DNA of 64,000 bases from assembly GCA_017591395.1 (NCBI GenBank), contig WEDG01001521.1, forward strand, positions 119,501-183,500. Direction: 5' to 3'. This document shows, in pieces, positions 44,364-57,169 of the stretch; within the stretch, counting starts at the first letter, position 1, and every line of letters starts with the position of its first letter. The notes under the pieces were generated by a model. The model ran no database searches. It saw nothing but the letters and a program-made list of their open reading frames with translations, and had not been told where the DNA came from. Position numbers and translations under genes: made by a program. This DNA comes from Schistocephalus solidus (taxonomy: Eukaryota; Platyhelminthes; Cestoda; Diphyllobothriidea; Diphyllobothriidae).

Positions 44364-44960
44364 CTCATCTGTGGCTTCACGTAGGTGTGTTCAACACGGC
44401 TTTCACACCCTGATAATCGTAACTGACCGACATGGTAAACGAGAGGAAGATGTCCGATGTGCGTATGTGCGCCTCCACGTCCACACGAATTCCAAAAGTC
44501 CTCCTCTTCCACATACACAGACAACCTGTCCTTCGGAGAGGTTGACACGCAATCCCAGGCCGTGTTCCCACTAAACAAATTCATGACCTGGGATGACTCA
44601 GCGACAGCTGACCTTCCCACACGCCCACTCTTCCCACCCCGAATATACCTACTCTTTTTGTATACTCCAATGGTCATTTGAGGAGATATATATATATATA
44701 TATATAGGGAGGGAGAGAGAGAGGTAACTGCATAGCAAGTCCACTATCACTTGAAAATAACATGACAGCTGACTCTTTTCAATATGATTATCACCGAACT
44801 CGATGAGACGCCACTTCCCGGGACAGGGGCAGCAGAACGAGGTCGGCGCAAGGACGGACGCCACGACGCTGGGGTTGCCTTCGAGATCAAATATGTGACA
44901 GGGAGAGTCAGTTCGCCTGCCACACGCAGACAGTTCCGTGCGTCAGCCTACACTCCGAGG
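44364..44960 (+). mobile_element. LINE family 2, diverged 5' part with an inserted R/AT segment
   Basis: Bases 44364-44600 parallel the 5' leader of the family-2 LINE at 51411-51650 (CTGTGGCT, TTC..CAC..GGC, TGTGCGCCTCCACGTCCACAC against TGTGCCTCCACACCC, then TTCCCACTAAACAAA). Near 44820-44910, RRKDGRHDAGVAFEIK resembles the endonuclease [10 protein letters not shown] region. A (TA)n run at about 44686-44706 and an R-like purine block separate the two. The match is diverged. Confidence 0.45.
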
Positions 44961-44999
44961 GACTGACTCCGCCACAGTCATCAGTGTCAACACCTCTAA

Positions 45000-45970
45000 A
45001 AACCTCGACAGCCTGATAGTGATTTCCTGCTCTCATCTATGAGAAGGCATACAAATTAATTGCCATCTGTAAATTAAACGCCGAGTAAGCATGGTTCAAA
45101 CCATTCGGTAAGGAGATGTCTGACTGATGCAGCCGGGCAGGACGTATGTTCACCAGTAATTGGAACGTTGAATACTGCATCTACTATTGCCAGTAAATGT
45201 CCCTTTAGTTAATGTTCTTTAGTTCTAAGTTCCATTCTGTAGATATAGTTTGACTATGATTGTTCAAGCCCGGAGATTAAGCATCACTGAGCTTACCTTC
45301 TGTCTTAAAACGAGGAGACTGACTTATTTGTTATGGCTCAACCGACCCCCTCCTGTAGAAAGGTGTTTCACCTATCAGATTACACTTTATTCTTGTTCCG
45401 TTTCACCCTGGGACTCGATCTGGACCCCTCACAGGCAATCACAGAGATCCCAGTAGTAATGCAGGAAGAAATACCAACAGAGACGAGATTTGGATAGCCG
45501 TTTCCGACTTCTTAGTAATTGTCAGCCAGCTCTACTCAATCCATGTCTGTATGAATTGAATTTATATATAATTAATACTGTATCCTTTTAACCTATATTT
45601 ATCGCCTGAAATGCATCTAGAACTTCATGTCGACTTCAGAAAAGTATAGAACCGACCATAGAGAATAAATACTTTCCAAAAAAATAACTGATAGATGAAA
45701 TTAGGCAAAAAGGCAAGGCGATTCCAATTTTCTCCACTTCAAGAGATTTTGTTGCGGATGTGAGAAATATATAGCCTCATTAGCCTCATCTCCTGGTATT
45801 TTCCTAAGGATTGTAGTCTTAAATAACAAATTTCTGCTTAAGAATTTCAGGGAAGGCTTACCCGTATAGGGACTTGATTCCACCTGTTTTGCAGATGTTC
45901 TTGTAAGGGTCTACTTTTAGCACCCGCACCGTTTCGTTGCTCTTCCACCTACATGATCAAATGGTAAGCA
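45000..45970. other. Unassigned stretch
   Basis: AT-richer DNA with no recognised gene, RNA or repeat family. Confidence 0.35.
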
Positions 45971-45974
45971 AGGA

Positions 45975-46190
45975 AATCTGAGCTACCCTCCGCTCCGGTA
46001 ATACATGTGGCCTTACCCCACATTCCATGAAGGGCAAAATATTCCCGTATTATAAGCCTAACACTAACCTAAACCTTCACCCTAACACTACCTTCCCTTA
46101 ATCCCTAACCTTAATCTCCCTGCAAGTAGCGCAGGGAACCCGGAATAGGGAGGGAGGTTCTTATTCTCGTGTCCTGCAAGCCAAAATGCG
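45975..46190. repeat. Dispersed repeat T, copy 2
   Basis: It shares the block order of 11100-11335: AATACATGTGGCCTTA, CTAACCT-type sequence, TTAATCTCCCTGCAAGTAGC, GGAATAGGGAGGG and TTCTCGTGTCCTGC. It is non-coding. Confidence 0.55.
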
Positions 46191-46349
46191 GTTGGAATTT
46201 ACGGATTTGCCTTCAGTTTATTCGTTTCCAGAGTGTTGCGATGTCACAATCTTATAAACGTAGATTACGAAGTACCCGCAGGTGGTAACGTTGCCACAGA
46301 CATACAGCAAGTGCGTGGAGGTCTTGAGGGAGATATATTTAATAGCTAC

Positions 46350-46362
46350 ATCCTCCTCCTCC

Positions 46363-46401
<39 letters not shown>

Positions 46402-46538
46402 CCATCATCACCACCACCATCATCACCATCATTATCATCATTATCATCACCACCACCACCACCATCATCATCATCATCGTCGTCATCATCATCATCGTCA
46501 TCATCACCACCACCACCATCATCATCGTCATCATTACC

Positions 46539-46572
<34 letters not shown>

Positions 46573-46910
46573 TCATCGTCATCATTACCACCACCACCAC
46601 CACCACCACCACCACCACCACCACCACCACCATCATTATCATCATCATCATCAGTGTCATCATCATCTGCATCATCACCATCATCATCATCACCATCATC
46701 ACCACCACCATCATCATCATCGTCATCATCACCACCACCACCATCATTATCATCATCATCCTCATCTTCAGCGTCATCATCATCACCATCATCATCACCA
46801 CCATCATCATCATCATCATCGTCATCATCACCGTCATCATCATCACCACCACCACCACCACCATCGTTATCATCATCATCCTCACCATCAGCATCACCAT
46901 TACCATCGTC
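46350..46910 (+). repeat. Long (CAT/CAC)n trinucleotide tract
   Basis: About 560 bp of CAT and CAC triplets with rarer CGT. Frames through it read as poly-Ser/Pro, Ile/Thr or, on the minus strand, Asp/Gly with over 200 codons. These are repeat artefacts without start context or domains. Confidence 0.95.
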
Positions 46911-46974
46911 GTATTCAGCATCACTACCGTCGTAATCAGCATCAAGGTTACTGCCATCGTCATCGTCTTCGCCA

Positions 46975-47260
46975 CAGCCACAACGACAGCCCCATTTGGG
47001 TCGATTTGTTCGCGTAGCGCCAAGATGGCGGCGAAGTATCCTGCACGCGAGCGCCTCTTGCTCGCACAGGCCGGGTAAACAGAGGTCAGCCCCTACTGCT
47101 CCATCAGTCACCGCCCCGAAGGATTGTAGTTGGCATGATCTCCACGGTTGGACCAATCAGGGCGCTGCACGTGAAGCATTTACAGCAGCGGTGGCGGCAG
47201 TGGCGGCGGCGGCGGCGGCGGCAGCAGTAGAATTAAAAGTCGATATTCGTGTGCGCACAT
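46975..47260. promoter_or_regulatory. GC-rich promoter-like patch
   Basis: A GC- and CpG-rich stretch contains CAAGATGGCGGCG at 47021-47033, which fits the YY1-type initiator motif, and CCAATCA at about 47152-47158. A GGCGGCGG triplet run follows at 47190-47225. Such patches often mark transcription starts, but I see no convincing coding exon nearby on either strand, so the call is tentative. Confidence 0.3.
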
Positions 47261-47279
47261 TGTTCGCGTAATGACGACC

Positions 47280-48080
47280 GACAAGACACGAAAAAAACAA
47301 CGTGTGGAAGCACGTGTGTCACGTTGGAGTCGTTCAGAGCTACAATCTTACCGGACATGATGAAGCCGTCGTTGGATAAGGATAGGGACACTACTTGTAG
47401 ATCACCCGATGAAAGAATTTTCCCAATTTTCGTAACATGCCTCGGAAGAACTAGTAATCGGCCAGGCTGAGAATATCCCTTCAATGGCGGAGACCACAGT
47501 TATTAAATAGGGCAGGATGGATGGATCTTTCTGTGCTACCATAGCGTGATTCCTACCTTCAATTTTTACTTATAATTCAGCATGCCCTTAAAATATTGTT
47601 ACAAGAGTTTTATGCTGAAGTGGTGCACAGTAAGGAAACTGCAGCGTCACAATATCTCCTCCGACATGGTCTCTTAGTAGACGAAATATCTTGTCACAAA
47701 TAAGATGGGCCGGTGATGTTCATGAGCAAGGTCTGTGGACAGAATGTGCCAGTATGCAGGGGTGCATAAGAAAGGGTTGCCAGTCTGAAAGAAGAATGAA
47801 TTCTCTCATTATTATGATTTGAACGAAAGCCTCCACTGCCATTTGAAACCCTGTAAGATTTTGAGCTGGTTTCTTTCTGGATCAGCAGACGAAGTGCCAA
47901 AGTTTACCGGTAGATCCTTAAAAATTGTGGTTGATTGGTTCGATTCCTGCTGGGAAGTTTTCTCAGAAACGATACCTGTTGCTAGGAGAAGAAGGAAAAG
48001 CCCAATATAAATCGACAAGGACAGATTTACAGGGAGCCGTAAGTACAATCCTGGTGGTCTTTTAGGTACCAAAGAACATG
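47280..48080. other. Unassigned stretch
   Basis: No gene or repeat family is recognised. Short open frames on both strands lack motifs. Confidence 0.35.
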
Positions 48081-48084
48081 CTGG

Positions 48085-48599
<515 letters not shown>

Positions 48600-48600
<1 letters not shown>

Positions 48601-50640
48601 GCACAGTGTCCAGTACAGATGCACGGTTCACGCATTGATGGTCCATGGACCTTTGGGTTGTGTCAGAGTACTGATTTTAGCTAATTAAACATACACCAGC
48701 GAGATACAGCGAAGTTGATCCCTATAATTGAATGCGAAGTAGAAGCAGGTTCACCAATAAATTCAGACGAATGGCCAGCTTATCGGTGACTTAATCAGAC
48801 TGGGGACGATCTCAAGACCGTCAATCAACAGGACAATTAAGTTGATGTGAAGTAAGGTGCGCATAGCCAACGAATCCAGAGGAAGTGGTTAGACAGCAAC
48901 ATTGGCCTTTTGAAGAAAAATCGCGGAGTTCCATAGCATTGACTTCAGTGGCGCTTTGATGAATATTACTGGTGTGTTTTGAAAGGAGGTGAGGACCACT
49001 TTGTCGCAATCCTACGCTTTAATAAAGAAGTAATTGTTGATATTTACTTCGGATTTAACTTTCGCAATAGATATGACATATTGTGAAACTGATCCTGATT
49101 GTTACGCAGTAAATATTAGGGTAGGAATCACGCTACGGTAACACCGATCCTTCTGAACTGCGATCGGAATGCAGGCTTGCCTTCGTCCGTAAGCACTGTT
49201 TCTTGTGAGATGCACGAACCCCTAATTTGACGTTGAAGGAAGCAAAGAAAATTGGGGAGGAGTTTATCTTTTGCCTTTCAATGACCCCGTAGTCGGTGTC
49301 TGATACCTACATTATCGTAAACAATAGCCATTGGTATAGAGAACTGCATAATTTTCACCACATGGAAAGTATGCAGCTTGAATTTTGGAAATGCAAAGTG
49401 CAAGTGCAACGACAGATCGGTCCCCAAAGTGTTCAGGAATTGAAATCTTTTTCCCGTATCAAATTTTAAAAAGAAGAATAAGGAGAAGAAGAAGAAGTGA
49501 TTTTCTATTAAATGAATATAAGTAAGGAGATTTTTTAACACGTTTTCTGAAAAATATATTTGAATTTGTGAGGGTATCGAAAACAATGGACACAATTAAT
49601 ACTGCTAACGTAATCCTTTTCACTGAGTGTTGATTTCCTAGGCGGCCAAAAAGTGGCTCATTCAAAAGCCAGCATCATGTATTTACAAAAATATCGTGGG
49701 ATTAGGCTACACGAGAATAAATAACAGCCCGATTTAGGCGATTCTTCCTAATCAAAACGCATTTCAGATTTTCGGTCTTCAATTATGACAGAGAGTATGC
49801 AGACGATGTCCCACAACGGACCAATTGGAATATGACTTCAAGTTACTTCATAAATGCTAGATCACCCTGTGTGCGATTTTGTTTTTTATAATTATTTTTG
49901 ACTGCCGCATAAAAAATATAACATTCAGTAGGGTGGATGCACAGGTGTTCCTATTTTTCATTAATTGTATAGAAAATACGTGAGACCCAAACAACTGAAC
50001 AGAAGAAGAAATAGACGGGAACACGGCCTTCGGAAGTGGTCTTTTATTCATTCGAAAGTTTACTCGTGAGTCCATAGTCAAGGCATAAAGGTAATGTACA
50101 AAACCAGTGTCACCGAATTTTTTTCGATTTAGTCAGCAGTCTAACGCCAAGCTTCCTGCAGACAATACGAAATCCGGTTATATGACTGGGCCAAGATTCT
50201 AAAGTGGTCGAAATTGGAGTTGTGCCCTTAGGAGGAGTGAGCGACCTCCAACGAAAGTTTATCTCTTCGTCTCGCAAATAACTCGTGTTCGCGCAATCTA
50301 CTGTGAACCTGCTTATCGGTTTAACCAACATAATTGATGGGGCCACAGTTGAATTTTATCCGCTGGATGGCGCCTGTTTTTTGATTGGTGGGTATTGGGA
50401 CCTTAGAATGTGCGAATTTCTGACGTATTGCGAGCGACTCCAGTCCAAAGTTCGCCAAGCAATCTAACAAATTCTTTCGGACAACATAAGGTCGACGCGC
50501 CAGCACTTCTGTTTTGGCACCGCGGCCGGGTTGAATCAGCTGCATTATCATTAGGGTATCCGTTGGCTGCGGACCGCGCTCTTTGTTACTCAGATTGCAG
50601 AAGAAATAGTATACACTCCGATAGTATTGCAGCGCCTTTA
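48600..50640. other. AT-richer unassigned stretch
   Basis: No coding or repeat signature is recognised. Purine-rich AAGAAG tracts occur near 49470-49500. Confidence 0.35.
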
Positions 50641-51130
50641 GTGATTAGGGAAGAACCTAGCTGCTATTAACTTTTGGCCTGGTACCGTATAAGAAGAGAA
50701 GGGGATGCCAGTTGGGAGAAAAGTTTACTCTGTACAGAAGTATCGCAGAAGGGGTTAGAGGAAGTTGGCTGCCGGAGGAGGGCATGCCCAGCCGCCGCGT
50801 CTGTGACGTCCCAAGCGTGTGAGACCGTGCAGTCATCACATGGCATCCAACAAGGTCAGGTGTGAGTCAGCCTTCAATATGATTGGCTGGTGTGGACAGC
50901 CAGGATTGTTGAGGCCCAGGCGGCGACTTGTGCCCACGTGCAAGAAGGCACGAGAGCTTCATCGTTTAGCATGGGCACGGCGTTGGGTCACTACAATAGT
51001 TTGTCTTCATGCCTCTGATAACCAGGGCAACACAGACCACGTGATGTATATAGCAGACCTGAAAACTGGTGCTTCAGGTTCCCAATCGCCTTCTCCGCAG
51101 AATATGACGCCTAAAAACGGCAACTGACAT
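50640..51130 (+). pseudogene. Possible Tc1/mariner-like transposase fragment
   Basis: One frame reads NMIGWCGQPGLLRPRRRLVP then KKARELHRLAWARRWVT, which resembles the GL..RRP.R....(R)..RL.WAR.H block in the middle of Tc1-like transposases. No DDE catalytic residues or terminal repeats are evident, and the frame is short. It could be chance similarity. Confidence 0.35.
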
Positions 51131-51897
51131 TCTTTTTCTTCTTCCATCGCTAACAGGATGTCTTGGAAGATTGAGTTCAGATGTTGGGTAAGTTACTCTC
51201 ACGAGTTCGGACTGACGCCGACAGATATAACAACGACATAGCGCATCTAACACTTTTGTAAATGGTGTTAAAAAGTCGGTGCCTCTAGTCGCGGTACTAC
51301 TGCTTCAGGGGTGTAGGGGTACTAGTTAAGGGTAGCACCACACAGATAGCATTTGGTCACTCCATTTGTCTCATACAGGTGGTGAATGCTCCTGTGGCCG
51401 CCTCTAACTGTTACCCAACTCTCACCTGTGGCTCCTCGAAGTTGGGTTCTTCACATCGGCCACACCCCGGGCAACCGTCACGACCGGCGGGCTAAACCAG
51501 GCGAGGGTCTCCGGTGTTGTGTGTGCCTCCACACCCGGTATGTCTGACTCCCAAACTTCCCACCTCCCCCCCTCTCAAAAAGTCCTACGGTGGGGCCGAC
51601 AGCAACCCTGTAGGCGGCCCAGACTAACTCAGGTCGTTCTCCCACTAAAACAAAACCGTAACCCCTAGTGGAGTTCGGAAGCCGTCTGGGATATCTGAGC
51701 AGCCCTATTTAGGGACAGCACCACTTGCCTCCTCGCGGAGGAAGGGGCTAGAAAAGGTGCCCTAAACAAATGCTGGGTATCACGTCTTCTGCAACCGGCC
51801 ACGGCTCGCAGATCGCAAAATACGCGGTCGTAAAACTCAAACAAACAACAATACCCCCCGTCCCAATCCCCCTCGCCATAACCTCCAGGTTGCTCGG

Positions 51898-52749
51898 GTG
51901 AGTCCACTCACACTAGCAGCCTGGAATTTTCGTTCCCTTTTAGACAATCCTAGGAGCAACCGGCCGGAACGAAGGACGGCGCTAGTCGCTCGGGAACTGG
52001 CGCGCTACAAGGTGGACATTGCTGCTCTCAGCGAGACCCGATTCTCTGAGCAGGGTCAGCTGGATGAGGTGGGTGCCGGCTACACTTTCTTCTGGAGCGG
52101 CCGGCCAAAGGCGGAGCGACGCGACACTGGTGTTTCCTTTGCCATCCGGAACGACATTTTTGGACGTCTACCCTGTCTGTCACAGGGTATCAATGATCGC
52201 CTGATGAGCCTCCGCCTGCTTCTTTCGGGAGACCAGTTCGCCATCATCATCAGCGCCTACGCTCCCCCAATGACGAGTTCTGATGCGGCGAAGGACAAAT
52301 TCTACGAGGACCTGCACGCCTTGCTGGCTACTGTGCCGAAGGTGGACAAGTTAATAGTCCTTGGTGACTACAATGCCCGCGTCGGGACGGACCACGCAGC
52401 CTGGCCGGGAGTGCTGGGTCCCCACGGTCTCGGTAGCTGTAACGATAACGGCCTCCTTCTTCTGCGCACGTGTGCGGAACACCGTCTCCTGCTGTCCAAC
52501 ACCTTCTTCCGCCTTCCGACTCGGTAGAAGGCCACGTGGATGCACCCTTGGTTGCGGCGCTGGCATCTGCTGGACTATGTTCTCGTCCGGAGGCGAGATC
52601 GACAGGACGTGCTGGTAACCAAGGCGATCCGCGATGCCGATGGTTGGACAGATCACCGCCTCGTCATTTCTCAGATGAGGCTCCGACTGCAACCCCAACG
52701 AAGGCCCCAAGGTAAGAGGCCGCCATGTAAGTTAAATACTCTTTATTAA
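51898..52749 (+). pseudogene. Family-2 LINE endonuclease region
   Basis: It opens [19 protein letters not shown]. Key motifs are [20 protein letters not shown] (catalytic Glu), [37 protein letters not shown] and, after an in-frame TAG at 52525-52527, HLLDYVLVRRRD and GWTDHRLVISQMRL (the catalytic SDH-type His as TDH). The order and spacing are those of AP endonucleases that nick target DNA. Only the stop breaks the frame up to 52749. Confidence 0.85.
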
Positions 52750-52769
52750 ATTTGCCTGCTCACTGTTTT

Positions 52770-54577
52770 GGTTTCAGCAACCAAATAACCGGGAAACTGG
52801 AGGACCTGCATGCTCCAGATGATAACGCTACCGTGGAGACACGATGGTGTCAACTGCGAAATGTCATCCAGTCCACCGCCCTCGATGTCCTCGGACGCGC
52901 ACGCCGTCGACACCAGGACTAGTTTGACGACAATAGCGCCGACATCAGCAACTTACTCGCGGAGAAGAATGGACTACACAAAGCCTACATGGACCTTCGG
53001 ACTGACGCCACCCAGGCAGCCTTTTTCAGATGCCGGTGCCTTGTACAACAACGGCTGCGGGAGATGCAGGATGCCTGGATGGTCCGAAAGGCTGAGGAAA
53101 TCCAGGGGTATGAGGACCGCAATGAAAGAAAAACTTTTTCAAAGCCATCAAGGCCATCTATGGCCCGTGTATCAAAGGGTCCGCACCGCTGCTAAGCTCT
53201 AACGGCACAACACTGCTGACAGAGAAATCGCAAATTCTGAAGCGCTGGGCCGAGCACTTCAGAAATGTCCTTAATTGCTCATCAGCCATCTCCGATGCTG
53301 CCATTGACCGGCTCCCCTCAAGTGGACACGAACAATGACCTGGATCTGCCGCCTTCCCTACCAGAAACCATCCGGGCCGTGCAGCAGATTTCCAGCAGTA
53401 AAGCACCGGGATCCGACGCAATCCCACCGGAAGTCTACAAGTACGGTGGGCCCCGGCTGATGGCAGAACTCACAACACTCTTCCAGGAGATGTGGCGCCA
53501 AAGACAAGTTCCTCAGGATTTCAAAGACGCGACCATCGTCCATCTCTACAAACGGAAGGGGAACCGGCAACTCTGTGATAATCACAGAGGCATCTCGTTG
53601 CTCAACATAGCCGGGAAGATCTTCGCCCGTATCCTTCTCAATCGTCTGAACGGTGACCTAGAGCAGGGCCTGCTTGCGGAAAGCCAATGTGGCTTCCGCC
53701 GACACCGCGGAACAACCGATATGATCTTTGCCGCCCGCCAGCTACTAGAGAAGTGTCAGGAGATGCGAACTCACCTATACACTACCTTCGTGGATCTAAC
53801 GAAAGCCTTTGACACGGTAAATCGTTACGGACTGTGGAAATTCATGCAGAAATTTGGTTGTCCTGAGCGGTTCACGCACATGGTGCGTCAGCTTCATGAC
53901 GGGATGACGGCGCGCGTCACTGACAACGGGACGGTATCCGAAGCATTCGCAGTGACCAGCAGGTGAAGCAGGGCTGCGTACTGGCCCCCACCCTCTTCAG
54001 TCTCATGTTCTCGGCTATGCTGATGGACGCCTACCGTGATGAGCAGCCTGGTATCCGCATCGCCTACAGAACTGACGGGCACCTTCTCAACAGTCGGCGT
54101 ATGCAGGCTCCAACGCGCGTGTCTACGACTACAGTCCATGACTTGCTCTTCGCGGACGACTGCGCCCTTAACACCGTGACGGAGGAGGACATGCAAAGGA
54201 GCATGGACCTCTTCGCCGAAGGCTGCGCTGATTTTGGATTAACAATAAGTACAGCCAAAACGGTTGTCATGCACCAGCCGCCACCCAGCACGGAATACAA
54301 TGCTCCTCGAATCAATGTCAACGGTGCTCAACTCAAAAACGTGGAAACCTTCACTTATCTAGGAAGCACGATGTCGCGCAACACGAGAATCGATGACGAG
54401 ATTGCCCAACGGATCTCCAAAGCTTGTCAGGCATTCGGCCGGCTGCAGGCCTCCATGTGGAATATCCACGGTATTCACCTGAACACCAAACTGAAGATGC
54501 ACAAGACCGTCGTCTTGACGACACTCCTTATCGAGCGGAGTCCTGAACCGTCTACTCCAACCAAGCCAGGAAGCTGA
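52770..54577 (+). pseudogene. Family-2 LINE reverse transcriptase region
   Basis: A linker with QDAWMVRKAEEIQGYEDRNE leads to reverse transcriptase. At 53265-53966: SSSKAPGSDAIPPEVYKYGG, DATIVHLYKRKGNRQLCDNH, GFRRHRGTTDMIFAARQL and TTFVDLTKAFDTVNR (motif A Asp present). At 53963-54577: [19 protein letters not shown] (motif B), [19 protein letters not shown] (motif C with FADD), then [13 protein letters not shown]. The two halves are offset by a frameshift near 53963. The catalytic Asp residues remain, but shifts in the linker prevent one continuous protein. Confidence 0.88.
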
Positions 54578-54589
54578 ATCACTTCCATC

Positions 54590-55824
54590 TCAGCTGCCTC
54601 CGCAGAATACTGAAGCTGAGATGGCAAGACAGGATCCCGGACACGGAAGCCCTGGAACGGACCGGAATCCTCAGCATCCATGCCATGCTGAGGCAAGTGC
54701 AACTGCGATTAAGCGGCCACCTGGTAAGAATGGACGACGAGCGACTACCCAAATGACCTTTCTACGGAGATGTCGCTACGGGTTCTCGCCGGCAGGGCGG
54801 TCAAAAATGACGCTACAAGGACACTTTGAAGAAATCGCTGAAGCAACTGCAGATCAACCCGGCGACAAGGGAGGACCTCGCACAGGATAGACCGGCATGG
54901 AGAAGATCCGTGAAGACTGGTACAGCAATCTATGAGGCCAACCGGATCGCCGCCGCCAAGGCCAAAATAGCGGCACGAAAGTCACCAGCGCCCCAGACCG
55001 ACATCGACAATACCCAGGCCCTGCCAACATGCCCGCGCTGTCAACGCATCTTCCGCGCGCGAATCGGCCTGGTTGGACATCTTCGGACGCAATGCACCAA
55101 CAATCCGACAATTCCAACTTCTACTTCAAATTCTGCCATCCCTCTTTCAGACCCCAACCCACCCTCACTCCTGGCTTCAATTCCATTACTCCCACCATCA
55201 AAGAGACCACATACATCTAATCATCACCTGTTACCCCCACCAACACAACCACCGCAGCCTTCGCCTTCACTACCACCACCACCACCATCAGCGATGGGGT
55301 TTCTCTCCTAAGCTGTACTCAATGCGCACGCACATTCACCTCACGCATCGGCCTGGTCGGTCACTTGCGAATACATCGTACAGAGACCGGTGAGCCAGTG
55401 CCTGTAGCATCATCACACAACAGAGATCGTCGCCTCACTGTCCTCGCGCATTCACTCATTGCATGGGCCTATTCGGTCACATCGCATCCATGACAGCGGA
55501 ATTCACCACAATGCCGACAACACCGATAAACCATGCACACCCTCCGCTCCTGCCATTCGTAGCGCCCCTGCCACCCCCACTACCATGAATGACATCCCCC
55601 CAGCCTCAACCGATTTCTCCTGCCCACACTGCGCCCGCAACTTCAACTCACGCATCGGCCTGGTCGGTCACCTGCGAATCCATCGCACGGAGGCTGGTGA
55701 ACCAGTGCCTGGGGCTCCAACATACAGTCGACGCGCCCGCCTTCACTGCCCTCACTGCTCCCGCACATTTACACACCGCATGGGCCTATTAGGACACATG
55801 CGCCTCCACGACAACCTCCGGTAA
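54590..55824 (+). pseudogene. Family-2 LINE C-terminal domain and zinc-finger array
   Basis: [20 protein letters not shown], then SIHAML and [14 protein letters not shown], precede a basic region (RRYKDTLKKSLKQLQ). The fingers follow: CPRCQRIFRARIGLVGHLRT-QC (C2HC-like, 55030-55092), CTQCARTFTSRIGLVGHLRI (about 55317-55376), a shifted PRAFTHCMGLFGHIRIH (about 55440-55490), CPHCARNFNSRIGLVGHLRI (55620-55681) and CPHCSRTFTHRMGLLGHMRL (55750-55806). Fingers alternate between an SRIGLVGH type and an H-MGL-GH type, so a two-finger unit seems duplicated. A role in nucleic-acid binding is inferred. Confidence 0.8.
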
Positions 55825-55917
55825 ACCACCGGATGCTAAGCTATATCAGCGCCCACTACCTACACCAATACATCGACAACACTCACAATCACCATTAACC
55901 AGAGTATATCACGGTCT

Positions 55918-56870
55918 CCTAGAAACCGTGGCTGGGAAGTCTGCCAATCTGACGCTTCCACCAGACCACGACATCGGTTCAGTGTATGTGCTGTGTGTGT
56001 CAAGTGGCTGACCAGTGGACTGGGCGTCAGATGGAAATAGCTGCTCCATATCCCCTGAGTTAGTGAATCCTAGTGTGTGCGTTATGGGGGCCAGGTCGTG
56101 CTGTGGCGCGCGAAGACGGGTACGCCGATCCGTCAGCCAATGCGCCCACTCCCACATCAGGCAACTGACCGGCTCGGACAGTGTCTGACGTGACCTCTGG
56201 CTCTCTCAAACATGTGAGATGTAAGCCGTTCAACCCCCTGTTGTGTGAAATCCTGGTGCTTGTGTTTGGGGGGCCAGGTCGTGTACGTAGTACACGTAGA
56301 CGAGGTCATCAGCAGCTGCGCCCGCTTCCGCATCAGACAACTGAGCGGCTTGGACAGTGGTCTGATTGTGGGGGTGGGGAGAGAGTGAGGTCGAGAGCTC
56401 AGCGTATTTTCCTCACTATAAACAATCTGATGCACTTGAAACTATCACGGTGCGCTAAAAGCCGTGGCTTGGACGGTTGCCAACTGACGGGATAAATCGG
56501 ACCGCGTGGTCAGCCCAATGTGTGTTTTGTGTGGAGTGGCTGACTGGCGGACTGAGAGTCAGGCTGCAATGGCTCCTTCTTAATGTGGTCTTTATGGCAC
56601 TCCCACTCTGTGGGATCTGAGCCAGGTGTGGTGGTACGCCCAGGGGCGGCTCCGGCCGCGCCAGCCACCTGCAACCTCTCCCATCTCCGGTCTTCTTGAC
56701 TCCGTCTTTACACCGGGCTCAGGTGGGGGAGGAGGAGAGAGTGCGGTAGCTGCAACGCAAGGCTACTATCAATTAAAACTAATTCACGCGCAAGTCACCG
56801 TCCCTGTGCCACCTGGTGTGGAGCATACGGTGGACATCGTCGAAATCGACGGTCGAACTGCCCCTTCTGC
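55918..56870 (+). repeat. Family R repeat, longest copy, following LINE 2
   Basis: It starts with an imperfect hairpin (CACGGTCTC, CTA, GAAACCGTG, about 55911-55931) and runs to GTCGAAATCGACGGTCGAAC. Internal landmarks include GACCAGTGGACTGGGCGTCAG, GTGACCTCTGGCTCTCTCAA, a CGTAGTACACGTAGACGAGG stretch, CAGGCTGCAATGGCTCCTTC and ACACCGGGCTCAGGTGGGGG. It may be the 3' untranslated tail of the family-2 LINE. Confidence 0.8.
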
Positions 56871-57169
56871 TTCAACAATTAAACTGAACAACGCCGGGCC
56901 CTAGCTGGGTACTTTTCCCTTTTTCAAACACAGTTCATTGAGAATGAAACAGATCTTCAAGCTGGCTTTCACGAGATCAATAAGGTGCTTTATCTCGAGT
57001 TTTTGTCCACTTTGTTATCCTATTCTTCCAGCTACTTTTGTATGGTTTCAGCAGCGGATCTTTCCAGTTGGAGCTGAAAACTAAAGTCACGTCGCAAGAC
57101 GCCGCCAACTCATTATTCCTTGCTCCTTTATAGGAATTTTTCAGCAGTATAATAACTTCTTATACTTGA

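Larger units (their letters stand above)
51400..55917 (+). mobile_element. LINE family 2 with zinc-finger C terminus (near full length, decayed)
   Basis: This non-LTR retrotransposon has a leader (51400-51897), AP-type endonuclease, linker, reverse transcriptase, a C-terminal domain and several zinc fingers, ending at TAA 55822-55824 and a short 3' tail. The layout follows the RTE/RTEX-like endonuclease-reverse transcriptases of flatworms; the clade is inferred. An in-frame TAG (52525) and several shifts split it. The tail runs without a break into an R copy at about 55918, exactly as in the minus-strand copy at 60.0 kb. Confidence 0.88.

Noticed and set aside
46218..47156. 312-codon Asp/Gly-rich frame on the minus strand
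   Set aside because: It is produced by CAT/CAC triplets. The same stretch is open in other frames, and the non-repeat ends show no family.
52729..52779. Intron-like segment (GTAAGT to TTTCAG) in the family-2 LINE
   Set aside because: Read in shifted frames it encodes KLNT and NLPAHCFGFSNQ, which reads on smoothly into the linker, so it looks like coding sequence with a frameshift, not an intron.
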